A DNA stretch of 64,000 nucleotides from Siderastrea siderea (taxonomy: Eukaryota > Cnidaria > Anthozoa > Scleractinia > Rhizangiidae), in assembly GCA_964030785.1 (NCBI GenBank), contig OZ034972.1, positions 14,021,231 through 14,085,230 on the forward strand, in the 5' to 3' direction. A program made the position numbers and the translations under genes. Positions 1 through 11,710 of the stretch are shown piece after piece. The notes under the pieces were generated by a model. That model did no database searches, had not been told where the DNA came from, and worked only from the letters and a program-made list of their open reading frames with translations. Each line of letters opens with the position of its first letter. Position 1 is the first letter of the stretch.

Positions 1-698
1 CACAGTTTTTCAAGTAAGGTGGTGAACTAAATTTAAGTTATCTTAAATGCTCTTAAAGACATATTAAAGCATGATATTAACTTTAAGTAATGTAAGAGTC
101 TTTAATTGTAAAATTAAAGATTTTTTGATTCTTTAAGTGATCTTTATTTTTTTCGTAAAGACAAGTAAATTTACCATTTCGTCCTGTGTTTGATCGAGGA
201 TACCTTTGGAGAGCTTTCTACAGGAAACACGGTTTCGTACTTTTTTTTAGCAGGGCAAATACTCGGGGGGTTCAGGTTATTTTCGGATTTTTTTTTCAAT
301 GTATAGAGTCTGGCCAACATAAAAATCCTAAAAGCTGAACTTAAACTATTTTTAACGATAGAAATATGCCGGCAATGCCGAGGGAAGCTCGATGAGGAGG
401 TACTGTAAGTACCAGAAGCAGCTGAAAAAACAGTAGCATCCTCTTGGTTGTACGAGGAAGCCAAAGAACAAACTCAATGCACAGAAACTGAAAATCCCTC
501 AGCGGTGAGAAGTACTTGTTGATAGCGTTATATGATGTAGCTTTTCAAGTGTATGTGTATGATCCCGATGAGGAGAAGTCGTAGGACACAGAAACAATAT
601 GAGGATAATGGCGAGCAATTATTTCTATGTGTATGAATGCAAAAAAACCACATTATTTTGGAGAAATTTTAGCATACGTTTGCTTTCTCTTTTTTCAG
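1..698. other. AT-rich 5' flank, possible upstream exon
   Basis: No complete gene is visible. On the + strand, positions about 345-506 read as a coding-like stretch with a CxxC pair and a good donor-like GTGAGA near 510. It contains an in-frame TAA and has no clear acceptor. It could be an upstream exon of the gene that follows or a relic of it. The 97-codon antisense frame here has no recognisable domain. Confidence 0.25.
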
Positions 699-758
699 AC
701 TACCAAACAACCCTGTCACGAACTGCACGCGCTCTCAAAGTATATTACTGAAAATTCA
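699..758 (+). CDS. possible 5' exon of the transposase-like gene
   Basis: This stretch is open for 20 codons. It is preceded by a polypyrimidine tract ending in CAG (696-698) and followed by a GTGAGT donor. The next exon starts after only 26 nt, which is too short for a normal animal intron. Either the interval was shortened by deletion or the true joining partner is elsewhere. The phase (0/0) would be compatible with the next exon. Confidence 0.3.
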
Positions 759-784
759 GTGAGTAACTTTTTTTGCCATTTTAG

Positions 785-3700
785 GACATCACAAGTGATA
801 CAGCCATTGATGTGTTAGGTGATGCCGTGATGCACCTTCAACTTGAAGAGACAAGCTTTTATCAGCCTAGTTCACAGGAGTCGGATTCACAAGCTGATAG
901 CAGTAGTGACCTTTCTGATGGCACTCAACCTGGTAGTGATAGCAAGGTTTCTCGGCGTGTAAAACTCAAGGAATTCCTCCTTTCTTGCAACGCACCAAGA
1001 GTAGGGCCATGCAAAAAAAGATGGGCTGAGGCAAGTGCACGCACTAAAAGTGGCCACATTGCAAAAGCAAAGGCCCTGGTGGTGGCTGGACTTGAAGTAA
1101 TAGCCCCAGGAGATGCAGGTCACCTATGGGAGGCACTTAGAGATTCAGGTGCCGTTGAGAAAGAATTTGGGATTGCTGAGGAGTCACCTGAAGAGCAGAA
1201 ATACCTCAATGCTCTAGCGGAAACGTACCGAAATGCATCCTGCTGGGAGACACGGCGGCAAGTGCTGTCTATAATGGCAGACCTCGTTACCTTCAAGCGT
1301 ATCCAGCACTACATACCTGGCTTGACTGAGTACAGGTTCAAGATAGCAAGACATCATGCGCTGCAGTATGGACGTGGTGCTGAGATTTCAACTATTAAGA
1401 GCCCTAGGTTGCGCATTGAGCTGACGCAACTTGATCATTTCTTAGACTACATCACAAGCCCTCATGTAACTCAGGACCTCCCTTTTGGCCAGCGCTATCT
1501 TCGCCTTTCCTCAGGTGAAGTTATTGAAACTCACAACGTTATACGCTCCATGATACCGAGCAGACTGGTGAGACAGTATCAGGCGTACTGCGAGGAGACG
1601 GGGTTTCAGCCCTTTGGAGCTGCCACAATGTTGCGCATTCTGTCCGCCTGCTCCGCCACGGTAAGGAAGTCGCTTCAAGGGCTCGACTACACCGCTGCAG
1701 CAGGTGCAAAGGGCTTTGATGACTTGTGCACTCTGGTAGAACGTTTGGAGGATAAGGGTCTGTCAAAAGGAACTGCAAAATGCTGGGAAAGATCACTGAA
1801 AGAAAGCAAACAATACCTAAAATCGGATTATAAGGTAAAACTCTGTCATTTATTCAAGGCTATTTTACGCCACAAAACAATTTTCTATCAATCTTTTGTG
1901 TGTGGAATTTGAATAGATTTACATTTGCATTAACGCACTTGCGCAAAAAGTTTTGGATACTATTATGCGGCACTATCAGGTGAATAGGCAACCTCCGTCA
2001 ACATCGAATATTAACGTACGTAACACGCAGCTGAGATATCAAAAATCTCAGTGTTCTTACCAACCAAAACTTGAACCTCCTCTTTGTGTGCTTTTCATTG
2101 TAGCTCGGAGGAAAGAAACACGCGTCACTGTCATCATCTAATTCCTCCAGGAATAGGGTTATACAACTTTTATTTCGTTTCCAGGTCCACGTTTCGAAGA
2201 GCTCTGATGTCGCTGATCATTGCAGCACATATGCGTTGAACGATGTCAAAGAAGGCCAATTAAGGACCCCTTGCCAACATACACACGACCAGAGCTGCTC
2301 ACAGTGTGATGATCTGCGACGCGTCCTACAGGACATTGAAAAATACCTGTTAAACGAGGCCTGCCTGACTCAGGACGAATTAGAAGACCAGGTTTACACC
2401 TACAGGCAAGCAGAGGAGGCAATTGCGTCCTGGAAAGCGCACCAGCTTCGAAGCGTTCGACAGGATCGCGCGCGGACTGACTGTTTGTTTCGTCTTGATG
2501 AAACGACAGTAATCATTACTCAAGATTGGGCAATGAAATTTTTGCCCACAAAGTATCGAGAATCGCAGGCGGATTGGTTTGGTAAACGAGGACTCTCCTG
2601 GCATATAAGCGTGGTGGCGCGCAAAGTAAACGCAAAGCTGCAAAGCCAAACTTTCGTACACATCATCGAGAACTGCTCACAAGACACCTCTGCAGTTGTA
2701 CGCATCCTCGAGCATACTTTGCGCACCCTCAAAACCGAACATCCAGAAATTACATCTGCTTTCCTCCGCCAGGACAATGCTGGATGTTATCACAATTCAG
2801 TATTGTTGGCAACATGCAGCGTATTGAAGTCCAAAACTGGAGTCAGTGTTCGCCGAGTCGACTTTAGCGACCCTCAGGGTGGAAAAGGAGCATGTGACAG
2901 GAAAGCGACCACTATAAAGGCTCACGTCAGGCGACACGTCAATGAAGGCCACGATGTACAGAATGCCAAGGACTTTAAAGATGCAGTGTTGTCCAGTGGA
3001 GGACTAAGTGGCGTACGGGTTGCCCTTGTTGATGCAGGTACTGAAGGGAGGTGCATTCTCCCTCAAGTAAAGCTAGTTGGAGTGCGTTCCTTTAACAACT
3101 TCCAATACAGTGAGCAAGGTGTTATTGTCTGGAGGGCATTTGAAGTCGGACAAGGAAAACCCATCAACCAAAGCCAAATTGAAGGTAAGCAAAATTCCCA
3201 CATTGGTATTTCTCAGAGATAAAGACGTTCTAAACTGAGCAAACACGCTATGCAATGTTGTTAAATTGATGTTATTATTAAGTTGTAATCACCCCATAAA
3301 AAGACAATCTTTTGTCATAGAATGCCGATGAAAATATATCTTTGTGGGGTTTGATAAATCTTAAAGAATCTCTGCCTTATTTTCAGCAGGATTTTCCTGG
3401 TGTAGGTCAGGATAAGGGTTGATACGTAATTAATGGGTAAAGAACTAGCTAGAACTATTCAGTCAGGTGCCCTTATTCAAGATTTAAATTAACCGCTGTT
3501 ATATGACGATAAACAATTGTTTTTAGCTGGTTAGGAAGAAACAGTCTCATAATCTCAGCCAGAAAATTAGGGTGTCCTAAGGTTTAAATTATCGGACGTG
3601 ACGAGGCTCTGCGAGGGACGTCTTCCACTTTTTACAAAAATCAGACATGCATGCATTAGATTGCACTCACTCGGCGTGGATTATTTGGCGTCAATGCCGC

Positions 3701-4653
3701 ATTAATGCACTGCGGTGGTACTTGACTTTGACGTATCTGTTTCTTGCAGTTCCAAATTACCTACAAAATTGTTCATTTGAGCAAGAAGAGAGCAAGGAGA
3801 CTTCATTAGTGACTCTCAAGAAAGATCAAGAACAGAAGGAGTGGAGGATGAGCAGCCATTAGTGGAGAAAGACGGGTACTCAAGTCAGCTCTTTACATGC
3901 CCAAATGAAGGGTGTGTGAAGGCGTATCAGCGTCACTCCAATCTAGAGAAGCATCTTTCATTTGGGCAGTGCAAGATGGTGCCTGAGAGACACACCCTTC
4001 TCGACGTCGCCAAGATGAGCTATCACGCCCTTTTAGTCGAAGGTGCGAGTGCCGCAGTCTCGGGAGCACTTGAAGGCGACACCTCTGGAACTGTCAACAC
4101 TTTACCCGAGGGCTGGGCCTTGAAGGCAGGAGAAACGGCCACTCGATTCAGTGACGCCCAGAGGAAATACCTGGAAGAGAAATTTAACCTTGGCCAGGCT
4201 ACGGGCCAAAAACAAGATCCCGCCACCGTTTCTCGTGACACGAGATTTGCCAAGAAAATGGATGGCTCAAGGCTGTTCAAGAGAGAAGAGTTCCTCAGTC
4301 CGCAGCAAGTACAGTCATTTTTCTCTAGAATGGCGGCGAGATCACGTCAGGATCATGGCGATCTCTCTGAGGCGGATATCACAGCGGCACAAGACGAGCA
4401 ATTGTTTGATGACACACGTCAGGCCATACTTCAACAAGTTCAACTGCGACATTCAACTGTCTACGATAACCTGGACATCTGTGCTCTGTACAGAGGAAAA
4501 CGGCTGAAGCAGCTAAGCATTGCCATGCTTAACACAATATGTGATTATTTTGATATGTCAACAGAGGCTTTTAATGTCAAACGCAAAGCAGAATACATCG
4601 CTGCTCTGAGTGAACTTGTTCTCGCATGTGACTGTAACAAGTCTAGCAAGTGA
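785..4653 (+). CDS. multi-exon transposase-like gene, C2H2 and SAP-like domains
   Basis: Three exons are supported by GT/AG sites and matching phases: 785-1834, 2185-3184 and 3750-4653. Exon 2 holds a likely RNase-H/DDE-type core with Asp in 'TQDWAMKF', 'RQDNAGCYH' and 'FSDPQGGKGACDR', preceded by a His/Cys cluster ('HTHDQSCSQC'). Exon 3 has one C2H2 finger ('CPNEGC...HLSFGQC') and ends in a SAP/LEM-like helical segment ('LKQLSIAMLNTICDYF') followed by CDC. I recognise the layout as a multicopy family of invertebrate genomes, probably transposon-derived; the function is unknown. One oddity: the phase arriving from exon 2 runs into a TAG at 3860-3862, and the C2H2 frame is shifted by one base from about 3841. 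The copy may therefore be broken or have one more small intron. Confidence 0.6.
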
Positions 4654-4764
4654 GCTAAGGCCAAACTTCAACACAGGAGACCCATGTACCTTATTCATCT
4701 TTCTGACTTAACACTCGCTTTTAACACATTTTTAGTGTGGTATGAACGAAAGAAAGATGACCTA

Positions 4765-4862
4765 GCTAGCTAACAATTGGTTAGAGCATACTTCTGGCTT
4801 CCAGAAGAGTACAGGGTCGTATAGGTTCGACTTCCGTCGGAGACAACACATTTTTATCCCAG
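4765..4862 (+). repeat. tRNA-derived SINE relic
   Basis: A tRNA-like fold can be read: an A-box-like 'AACAATTGGTTAGAGCAT', an anticodon-arm-like palindrome 'CTTCTGGCTTCCAGAAG', and a B-box-like 'GGTTCGACTTC'. No intact acceptor stem or CCA is present, so this is a SINE head or tRNA pseudogene rather than a tRNA gene. Confidence 0.45.
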
Positions 4863-5024
4863 GGCGTAAATAATATGCTGGACGATGCAATTTTCTTATT
4901 TCATGATGAAATTTACTATCTTTCTTTCTTAATCAACACGTGGGACGCTGTCGACGTTGCTTATCCTAGCGGTATGCACTACGCATATGAGTACATATGT
5001 TCATATGTCACATATGAACTTAAT

Positions 5025-5112
5025 AAACGACCTGGCTCGCCAATAGTCAGTTGGTGAGAGCATCTGACCTCTTTCCAGAAAGTCAACGGTTCGATCATTC
5101 CCTGCCTCATGC
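5025..5112 (+). repeat. second tRNA-derived SINE relic
   Basis: The same architecture as the relic 260 bp upstream: an A-box-like 'AGTCAGTTGGTGAGAGCAT' and a B-box-like 'GGTTCGATCATTCC'. The two copies differ enough to be separate insertions. Confidence 0.4.
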
Positions 5113-7436
5113 TGCTGTGGCATCCTGAACACAGCATCTTTCTTATTTCGTAAATCTTCAGTATTTTTTGTTTTAACTCTAGTATTCGAGTAAATAAGTA
5201 AACAAAAAAAATGAATGAATAAATAAATAATCAGGTTTATAGGCTACAACGCAATGCATAAATGGTTACAGTATAGAAAGCGAACTGTGAATTTGCAAGC
5301 AAACGGAACATTTTCACGTAGTGTTTGATATATACCTAACATGTAAAATAAGGGACAGGTATTCATCTACGAGTATAAAATTAACCAAAAAAAAAAATAA
5401 AACTCACCCCTGCGCTTGGGTAGCCTGTGTCCGTCTGTTAATATGTAACCTGAGAAAGGTTCAGTGAGCACTTCGTACGTGCTATGTAATATCCAGCAGC
5501 GATGTTACGATTTCTTTTCACGATCGGCTAGACTGAGGTAAGAAACACTACCCGGTGTCTTGTTAAGTATCTAATCTACCAGTTTTCGTATAGTTTCTAG
5601 TCGATGCAGATTTATAAACTGATATTTTGACGCGCGTGACGAGAAAACGTGCTAACTGCCAAATTGACATGTTGTATTCAAATAAAATCTTTGCTAAAAA
5701 TACTCGTTTGGAGCTTGATTTTGAGTTATAAATATCAAATATGATATTCCTCAGATTTCTGAGGTATTCAAAAGACTATTTTACGGAAGTTAAAACCCAC
5801 AGTCGAACTTTTCTGGATTAATGTTTGTCGTAACACTCGCAGCACGAAAGGTCAAGATGTCAATCAATAAGCTCAAGTGCCTTGTTTGCAAGACGCTCTC
5901 GAAACTTTTCGTTTCATTTACCCAAGCTAGTTTTACGATAAAAGCTAACATGGAGTGATACTTTTTCGCTGAATAATAGTTTTCGTAGGTAAATCCATGT
6001 ACCAGATGGACTTTTTGGCCCACGAATTTGACCTAAATTTTGACGTGACACAACATCACCGCAGGTTATAATTTTGAAAATTCGATAAAAAATTCAGGTT
6101 CAATTACCTTCAAATCTGACAGCGCTAAATAACTGTTGAAAGATGATATATTAATACTATGGGTTAGCTTTTCCTGCTACGGATACTATTTTGGCTTGCC
6201 AGCATGCAATAACCGTAAGATTTCAGGGTCGATTTTGGGTGCCTCTGGTGGGCAAATACAAAAAAACCGTCTCGACGAAAAAATAAAAATCCAAACAACC
6301 TCTAAGTTGCGGTTTTGGAACAAGTTACCAAAACCCTTTATTGTGACAAAGTTTGAGAAAAACGAATTTTTCTATCTTGCATAGGTACAGCAAGCCGCTC
6401 TTAAATATTTTCCTCGATTCCCCGTTCCCCCATGTAGAAATAACAATTTCCCTATCATGTCACAGCGTTGTATGTTTACATTCTCGAAACGTAGAACAAC
6501 AAACGTTACAAGCGCATTATAAGCTTATGCTTTATTTGGTTTTTCAATTCATTCCGGAGGTGATAGGTGATTAGAATTAGCAGTGTTCCTTCCAAAAAAA
6601 TGCAACAAGTCATACGTACCTTTCTTCTTGTCAAATCCATTTTCTTCACGAATCGGTTGATCGCACGCTGATCATGATTCGTTTTCCCGTTGCATACTCT
6701 AGCCACTCCTGAATTTCGTCCTCGTACACTTCGGGATATTGCTAGATTTATACTCGTGGTGAATAACATGTCGTGTGCTATTTTCATGTCAGAAAAGCTA
6801 GAATTATTACTTCACACTTCGGTTTAGCTTATTCACGAGTTTAAACGCAAACTTACCATCCGCCGCATAGGATAATCCACCGACCGGGTATTTAATTCTG
6901 AAGAAATGTCGAAATTTCTTTACAAATATCTGCCAAACGTGAAGTATTCTTACAACATCAACGACTCTAAAGCCTCTTACTAGTCAATACATGACTCGCC
7001 AGCGCAAATTTACGGGATAATTTGGCGCCATCCTGATTCCTTCGAGCTCAATTCAATTGCGGTAACATCACACACTTTCCATATAAGGTATGATTGACGG
7101 AAGCGTATTGCAAAGTGCTCAGAGGTGTTTTGAAAAGAAAAGTCGCGTAGTAGTGAAAATGGTGGTAATACTAATTTATGTTATACATGTACATATAACA
7201 TCATGCAACACCATTACAATGTGTGTTTTGAGTGGCTAAAAATCATTTTCTGTAAATGGTAACATACAGAGAAATATTTAAATTAAAGGGACCCATTTTT
7301 TTGGTGGGAGGGGGTTAGGGGGAATATAAGGTATAGAACATGTATGTTTATGAAATAATGTTCGCAACAGTGGTTTCCCAATATTCCTTTATCACTTTTG
7401 TTGATTCAACCATGTTGTAGCCAAGTTGGCAATATT

Positions 7437-7832
7437 TACCATAAACCCTCTATTAAGCTCCCCGGGGGGCTTATTTATTTCACGTATGTTTGAGGAGGGG
7501 GGCTTGTTTAATTTAGCGAAATGCCAGTAGGTTATTGGTTTACGAATCTTTTTATTTGTAATTCATAGATTTCAATGATAAGTTCACAGAAGTAAATTAA
7601 ATGTTAAAATACCTATCTTGCATAATATGGAATGTGTTATATCCGTGATTATTTATGATTCTGTTTATAGTACTGTTAATTCATGCTTGGATTGGTAGCT
7701 AAAATGCGTGATAAAACAGTTTATTGTTTATTGTTTTCCTTGTAAAGAAAAAAGAGGGTAGGAGGGCTTAATAAAATTCATACCCCTAAAAAGGGGGCTT
7801 ATTTGAGGGTGGGGGGGTAATAGAGGGTTTAC
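7437..7832. mobile_element. fold-back MITE
   Basis: The ends are inverted copies. 'TAAACCCTCTATTA' near 7442 is matched by its reverse complement near 7820, and both are followed inward by C/G-rich tracts and 'AAGCCCCC'-like blocks. There is no coding capacity. The length (about 0.4 kb) and terminal inversion fit a non-autonomous DNA transposon. Confidence 0.5.
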
Positions 7833-8194
7833 AGTAGCACTACTGTACAAGGCACATGGACATGCAGTTTGTGACAAATTTCCTCAGACCTCTGTTTAGA
7901 GTGAATATGAAATGGTTTGGGATACAGCATGTTACTGTTTTTGCAAGGACTTATCTCTTCCAATCTGCGGAGAGTTATAATAATATGTATCACTAATACA
8001 TGTATTATTTTAGGACTGTGAACAAGATGGTGATAGTGATGGACATAAAAATTTTGAATATTGTGAAGAACAGCCTTATGAAGCAAGTGACTCATTCTCA
8101 TGTCATCAGAAAGATGGAGTCTCATCAGAGTCAAGAGTCCTTGTTTTGTTCCTGTTCCTCTGGCAAACACTATAAAGTTTCTGGTCATGGAATT

Positions 8195-8465
8195 CTTGTG
8201 CTATTGCAGTTTTTTCGGCTTTTTCTAACAATGATTGGAAATGTGGCCAAGGTTGATGTCCTCGTTAAGTTTGCACAAAGTTTACCATAGACACTTTATT
8301 TGGCCAAATCTTACATTGGACTTGGACAAGATGAGTTTGAGAAATTTGTTGCTTGTCCAAAGTGCTGTACATTATACAAAACTGAGGACTGTGTGATAAG
8401 GAAAAGCAGTGGACGGATTGTTTCAAAGAAATGTGACCATGTTCGTTTCCCAAATCATTCTCAGA
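8195..8465 (+). pseudogene. fragment of CACTA/Plavaka-like transposase
   Basis: Two abutting + frames read as one degenerate protein: a hydrophobic helix-rich part (to about 8288), then a Cys-rich part with 'ACPKCCTLY', 'EDC' and 'CDHVRFPNHSQ'. This CxxC...HVxFPNH arrangement is one I associate with large transposase-like ORFs that are abundant in cnidarian genomes. The frame stops being meaningful at about 8465, exactly where viral polymerase sequence begins on the other strand. The virus, or a later rearrangement, therefore appears to have joined here. Confidence 0.4.
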
Positions 8466-9721
8466 GACAGTCACGACAACGTTTGGTGGCTTTGAGACTG
8501 CGCGGGTAGGCGTGAAGGAAATCGGGGCACTCTTTTTGGAGACAGGTGCGGCACTGGACTTTTTTGTTTGGACATCGATGACGTCCTGCATGGTCATAGG
8601 GTTTCAAGCAGTGGGCACACACGTAACTGGACCCGAAAAACCCTGGGAGACTGGTGATGACATCATAGTGACCTTTCTCGTGGAGCAGGATCAATTGTTT
8701 GTTTGGGTTTGGTTTCTGTGAAACTACTCACATGGAAGGAACGGTCTGCGTCCACCAAGAGGATCTGGTAGTCGTAGAGCGAGGGGGCGGCACTGAATTT
8801 CACCAACTCTTCGTACCCACAAGGACCTGGAGCGACGTGGGCTTCGTGATGGAGTAGCAAAGCTTGCTCTTTTTGTAACTTTCTAACCCCCTTAAACGAT
8901 CTGCACTTGGGATGGTGGTCTACAATGGCTTTGGCGGTGACCAGGGCCCGTGCACAACATAGGACATCGTTATTTTGGATGCGGACGGCGGATTGTTTCT
9001 TGGCGGTTAACTTTTTGAGAGTTTGATGACCCGGTTTCAGCTGTCGTTTTCTTCCACTTCCCCGAGGAGCATGGTGGACTTGGGTAATAGACAATTGAAA
9101 CGAATCGTCCATTTCAAATTGTTCGTTGCTGTTGAGGGCTTGAGCCAATCGATTGAAAAGGGCATCCAACCGGGCTCCACTATCTCACCATTCACCGGCG
9201 TGTAATCCCCACCCTTGCAAATTGCTGATGAGACGATTGGAACTGAGGGTGAAATAGAGACGGTCTTGATCGTGGAGGTTGGGAGTGGTGGTTAACACGC
9301 GGCCCACGGCACGTCGCAACCCATCTTGGAGAGCTTGGACCACGTGAGGACTGTCTACAAAGTTACCCGTTTGACGTAATCGGGCATTGAAATGGCGTTC
9401 ACGAACTCCCATTCGGCTACTCTGTCGATCCACAAAGGGTTCAAGATCAAATTCAAAGGTTCCCACGGGGGTTTGTGGATCCAGTCCTCCTCCACCACTC
9501 TGTTGAAGGAGTTGGGTTTGAAAAGCCCGTTGTCGTTTGAATCGATCCATGACTTCATTACACAATTCATCATCATCATCTCCACTATCTTCCATGACTT
9601 CATGGCATAACAAATTTTCTTCTTCTTGTTCATTGTCTGACATGTCAAGACTTAGCAAAGACAAGGTTTCCTCACAGGAAATGCCGCTAGGACCAGCTTC
9701 TTGTTCTTGGTTTGATGACAT
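8466..9721 (-). pseudogene. polB: protein-primed family B DNA polymerase, N-terminal part
   Basis: This is the N-terminal region of a Polinton/adintovirus-type polymerase. It starts at ATG 9721, ahead of an acidic, low-complexity leader. Recognisable blocks follow: 'DRLYFTLSSNRLISNL', 'DDSFQLSITQV', 'RIQNNDVLCCARALV', and the zinc-binding region 'YVCAHCLKPY' ... 'CRTCLQKECPDF' ... 'KRCRDC'. It is broken by an in-frame TGA at 9185-9187 and a frame change near 8690, and it ends abruptly at the left edge of the element. The exonuclease and palm domains are absent here. A fragment that should follow it lies at 28977-29393, on the same strand, at the other end of the element. Confidence 0.75.
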
Positions 9722-9982
9722 GGTGATAGTCAACCGAGAAATGATGAAAAACTCAGTGTGGGCACCCGTTTTTAAAGAACATCAAACGGTGGGGATAGGA
9801 CGAATTGAAGGCTATGGGGTGATGAGCCACCAATGACAGACGAGTCACGTGATCCCCCCAAAAAAGGAAAAGGGTAGGGTACCCCCTCCCCCCTAGGTAT
9901 TTATTTTACCTATTTATCTTTTCGGGGAAAGAAGAGTAGAGACTATAAAAAAGATCGAAAGTCTGGGGTGTTTCATCGGATC
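9722..9982. promoter_or_regulatory. divergent promoter between polB and the + strand gene
   Basis: The interval separates two divergent viral units. It holds a CCAAT box (9830-9834), an E-box CACGTG (9846-9851), a pyrimidine/purine-rich spacer and a TATAAAAA box (9944-9951) about 30-40 nt before the ATG at 9983. A weaker TTTAAAAA on the - strand near 9768 could serve polB. The same CCAAT-CACGTG-TATA order recurs before other viral units. Confidence 0.6.
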
Positions 9983-11158
9983 ATGTCTGAAAAGATGAAG
10001 TATGAACAGCTTTTAGTTCAATTTGAGCAACTTGACAGAGATGTAAAAGTGGAAAGCATTTTGAAAGAAGTGAAAAAGGACTTGGAGTTTTTGAAAGACC
10101 GTAGTTTGGACGGGTTTGGTGAAAAGTTGTTCCGCCGTGACCAAGAGAAATTGGCTGCCCAGTGGGAAAGAGAGGAGCTAATACGAGTGTTGTGGTCGCC
10201 CGGTCATTATCCCCAACTAACGTGCGATTGGTTTGTTGAAGGCCTAGACTTTTGTTGGGATTATTGGAGGTACGAATTCAAGAGCCCCATGACCTCACCA
10301 CCGCTGCCCAGAAATAAAAATTGGAAGAAAAACTAGAACGAATGATGCAAAGCCTTGACAATCGTCGAGCTCGGGAAAATAAAGCCAAAGCCAGGTACTG
10401 AGAAAAGTACCCAGAGAAAATTGCGGCCATAAATAAAAGATACCGAGAAAAGAACAGGGAAAAATTGCAGAGTCCAAAAAAAGATACAATGAAACCAATA
10501 GGGAAAAAGTCAGGGCGTATCAAAGACAATATTATGAGAAAAATCGAGAACAATTACGGGAGAAACAAAGACAATTTTACAAACAGAAAAAAGGCAGGCG
10601 TATCTCCAACGAAAAAAGGAAGCTGCTAGAGAGTTTATGATGAAGTATCGAGAAAAGAGAGACAAAACCTTGGGAAGGACATTTCAACAACAAATGGACC
10701 ATGTTCACCGTCAGCAAAAAACAACCCGAGAGAAACTCAAAGCCTTAGGGCCAAAGAAACTCAGGGTCACTTTGACCGATTACTTGAAATCTCCTGTACC
10801 TGCTGTGGACCCGCGTACCCCCGTTGTCATGTACTTGGAATCGTTTTGCCAATCGCTCGATGTGGAAGAAGAAGAACCCTCCTCCTTTCTGGACATGTTA
10901 AATCAGGAGAACATAAACCTATGGAACCTTGATTCCCATCCAATGGAAACGATGGATCATCCTGTGTGGGACATGGATGCGAACGTTTGGCTTGATAACT
11001 TGATTGCGGAATTAAATGAATCATCTCCACTGGAAACCTTGGAGAACAATGTTGACTTTTCAGACTTGGTTGAGGGCATAAACCCAGAGGACTGGGAACA
11101 TGTCTGGAACGATGTGCTGGACCATTTTGTTGTTTACCTTTTTTTTCATGATGACTAA
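9983..11158 (+). pseudogene. coiled basic-repeat protein with acidic C-terminus, frameshifted
   Basis: The start is ATG 9983 (an upstream GTG lies in the 5' leader). The N-terminal 110 residues are helical and charged. The middle (about 10320-10665) is built of YREKNRE-type basic repeats that can be followed only by changing frame several times, past a TAG at 10334-10336 and a TGA near 10399. The C-terminal part (10637-11158) is strongly acidic with hydrophobic patches ('WLDNLIAEL', 'FSDLVEGI', 'EDWEHVWNDVLDHF'), resembling activation domains. No family function is known to me. It is the only + strand gene in the left half of the element and is divergent from polB. Confidence 0.5.
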
Positions 11159-11256
11159 GGCAGTAGCAGACGTTTTTTCTCTTTAAAATGTAATTTAATT
11201 TTTTCAACAACAATAACAAGAACAAAGTTTGTGTACGCCATTAAAAAAAAGTTTTT

Positions 11257-11633
11257 TTACAATTTCAATCTTTTCTTGGCTTGCATGATTCTTTTGACCA
11301 CACGTTCCGTCATGGCTTTCTTGCCGGGTAAACGATCAATGGCTTTGATCATCTTGGTATCGGCTTTCCACTTGCCTTGCAAATTCTGGGCGTGACTGTA
11401 ATCAATGTTATGTTGTTTGGCAATCTTGTCCAATCGATTGATGCCAGGATCTCCACGTTTGAGACGTTTGGCAAGTTTAGTCCCGGGCCCCATGTACTGA
11501 TAGCCAGGCCAATGAAATTCAATGCCGGCTTTAGCCAACCATTTTTGAATGTCCTCACCCCATCCTCGTTGGGTTCTCTTCCTTTGGGTTGCCTTCCTCC
11601 TCCTGGAGGCCGGTTTTTTCTTGGCACGGGTCT
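11257..11633 (-). CDS. PLA2-like (parvoviral VP1u-type) capsid-associated protein
   Basis: A basic N-terminal tail is followed by a phospholipase A2-like core: the Ca-loop motif 'YMGPGTKLAKRL', 'GINRLDKIAKQHNIDY', and a 'KADTKMIKAI' helix, ending 'IMQAKKRLKL'. In parvoviral and Polinton-type proteins this domain helps breach the endosomal membrane. The His-Asp dyad expected at 'KQH(D)' reads His-Asn here, which would weaken Ca binding or catalysis. The frame opens right after the TGA of the preceding gene with CTG where an ATG would be expected, so the start codon may be lost; the next internal ATG is within the motif region. Confidence in the family is fairly high; activity is doubtful. Confidence 0.65.
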
Positions 11634-11635
11634 TC

Positions 11636-11707
11636 AGTCACTGTCGTAATCCAATCGACGTCTCAACTTTTTGCTTCGGGCCCAATCTTCCCACCCGGGC
11701 AAGGGTT
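11636..11707 (-). pseudogene. 3' tail of the 13468 gene, cut off by the MITE
   Basis: Immediately left of the TA/CAG end of the MITE the - strand reads a short basic C-terminus ('ARSKKLRRRLDYDSD', then TGA), and the PLA2-like frame opens directly after it. It is best explained as the displaced end of the ORF that enters the MITE from the right. Confidence 0.5.
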
Positions 11708-11710
11708 TTA

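Larger units (their letters stand above)
4654..7436. other. gene-poor AT-rich interval
   Basis: Apart from two tRNA-like SINE relics listed separately, I see only AT-rich sequence and short frames without domain signatures. No splice-supported exon was found. Confidence 0.5.
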
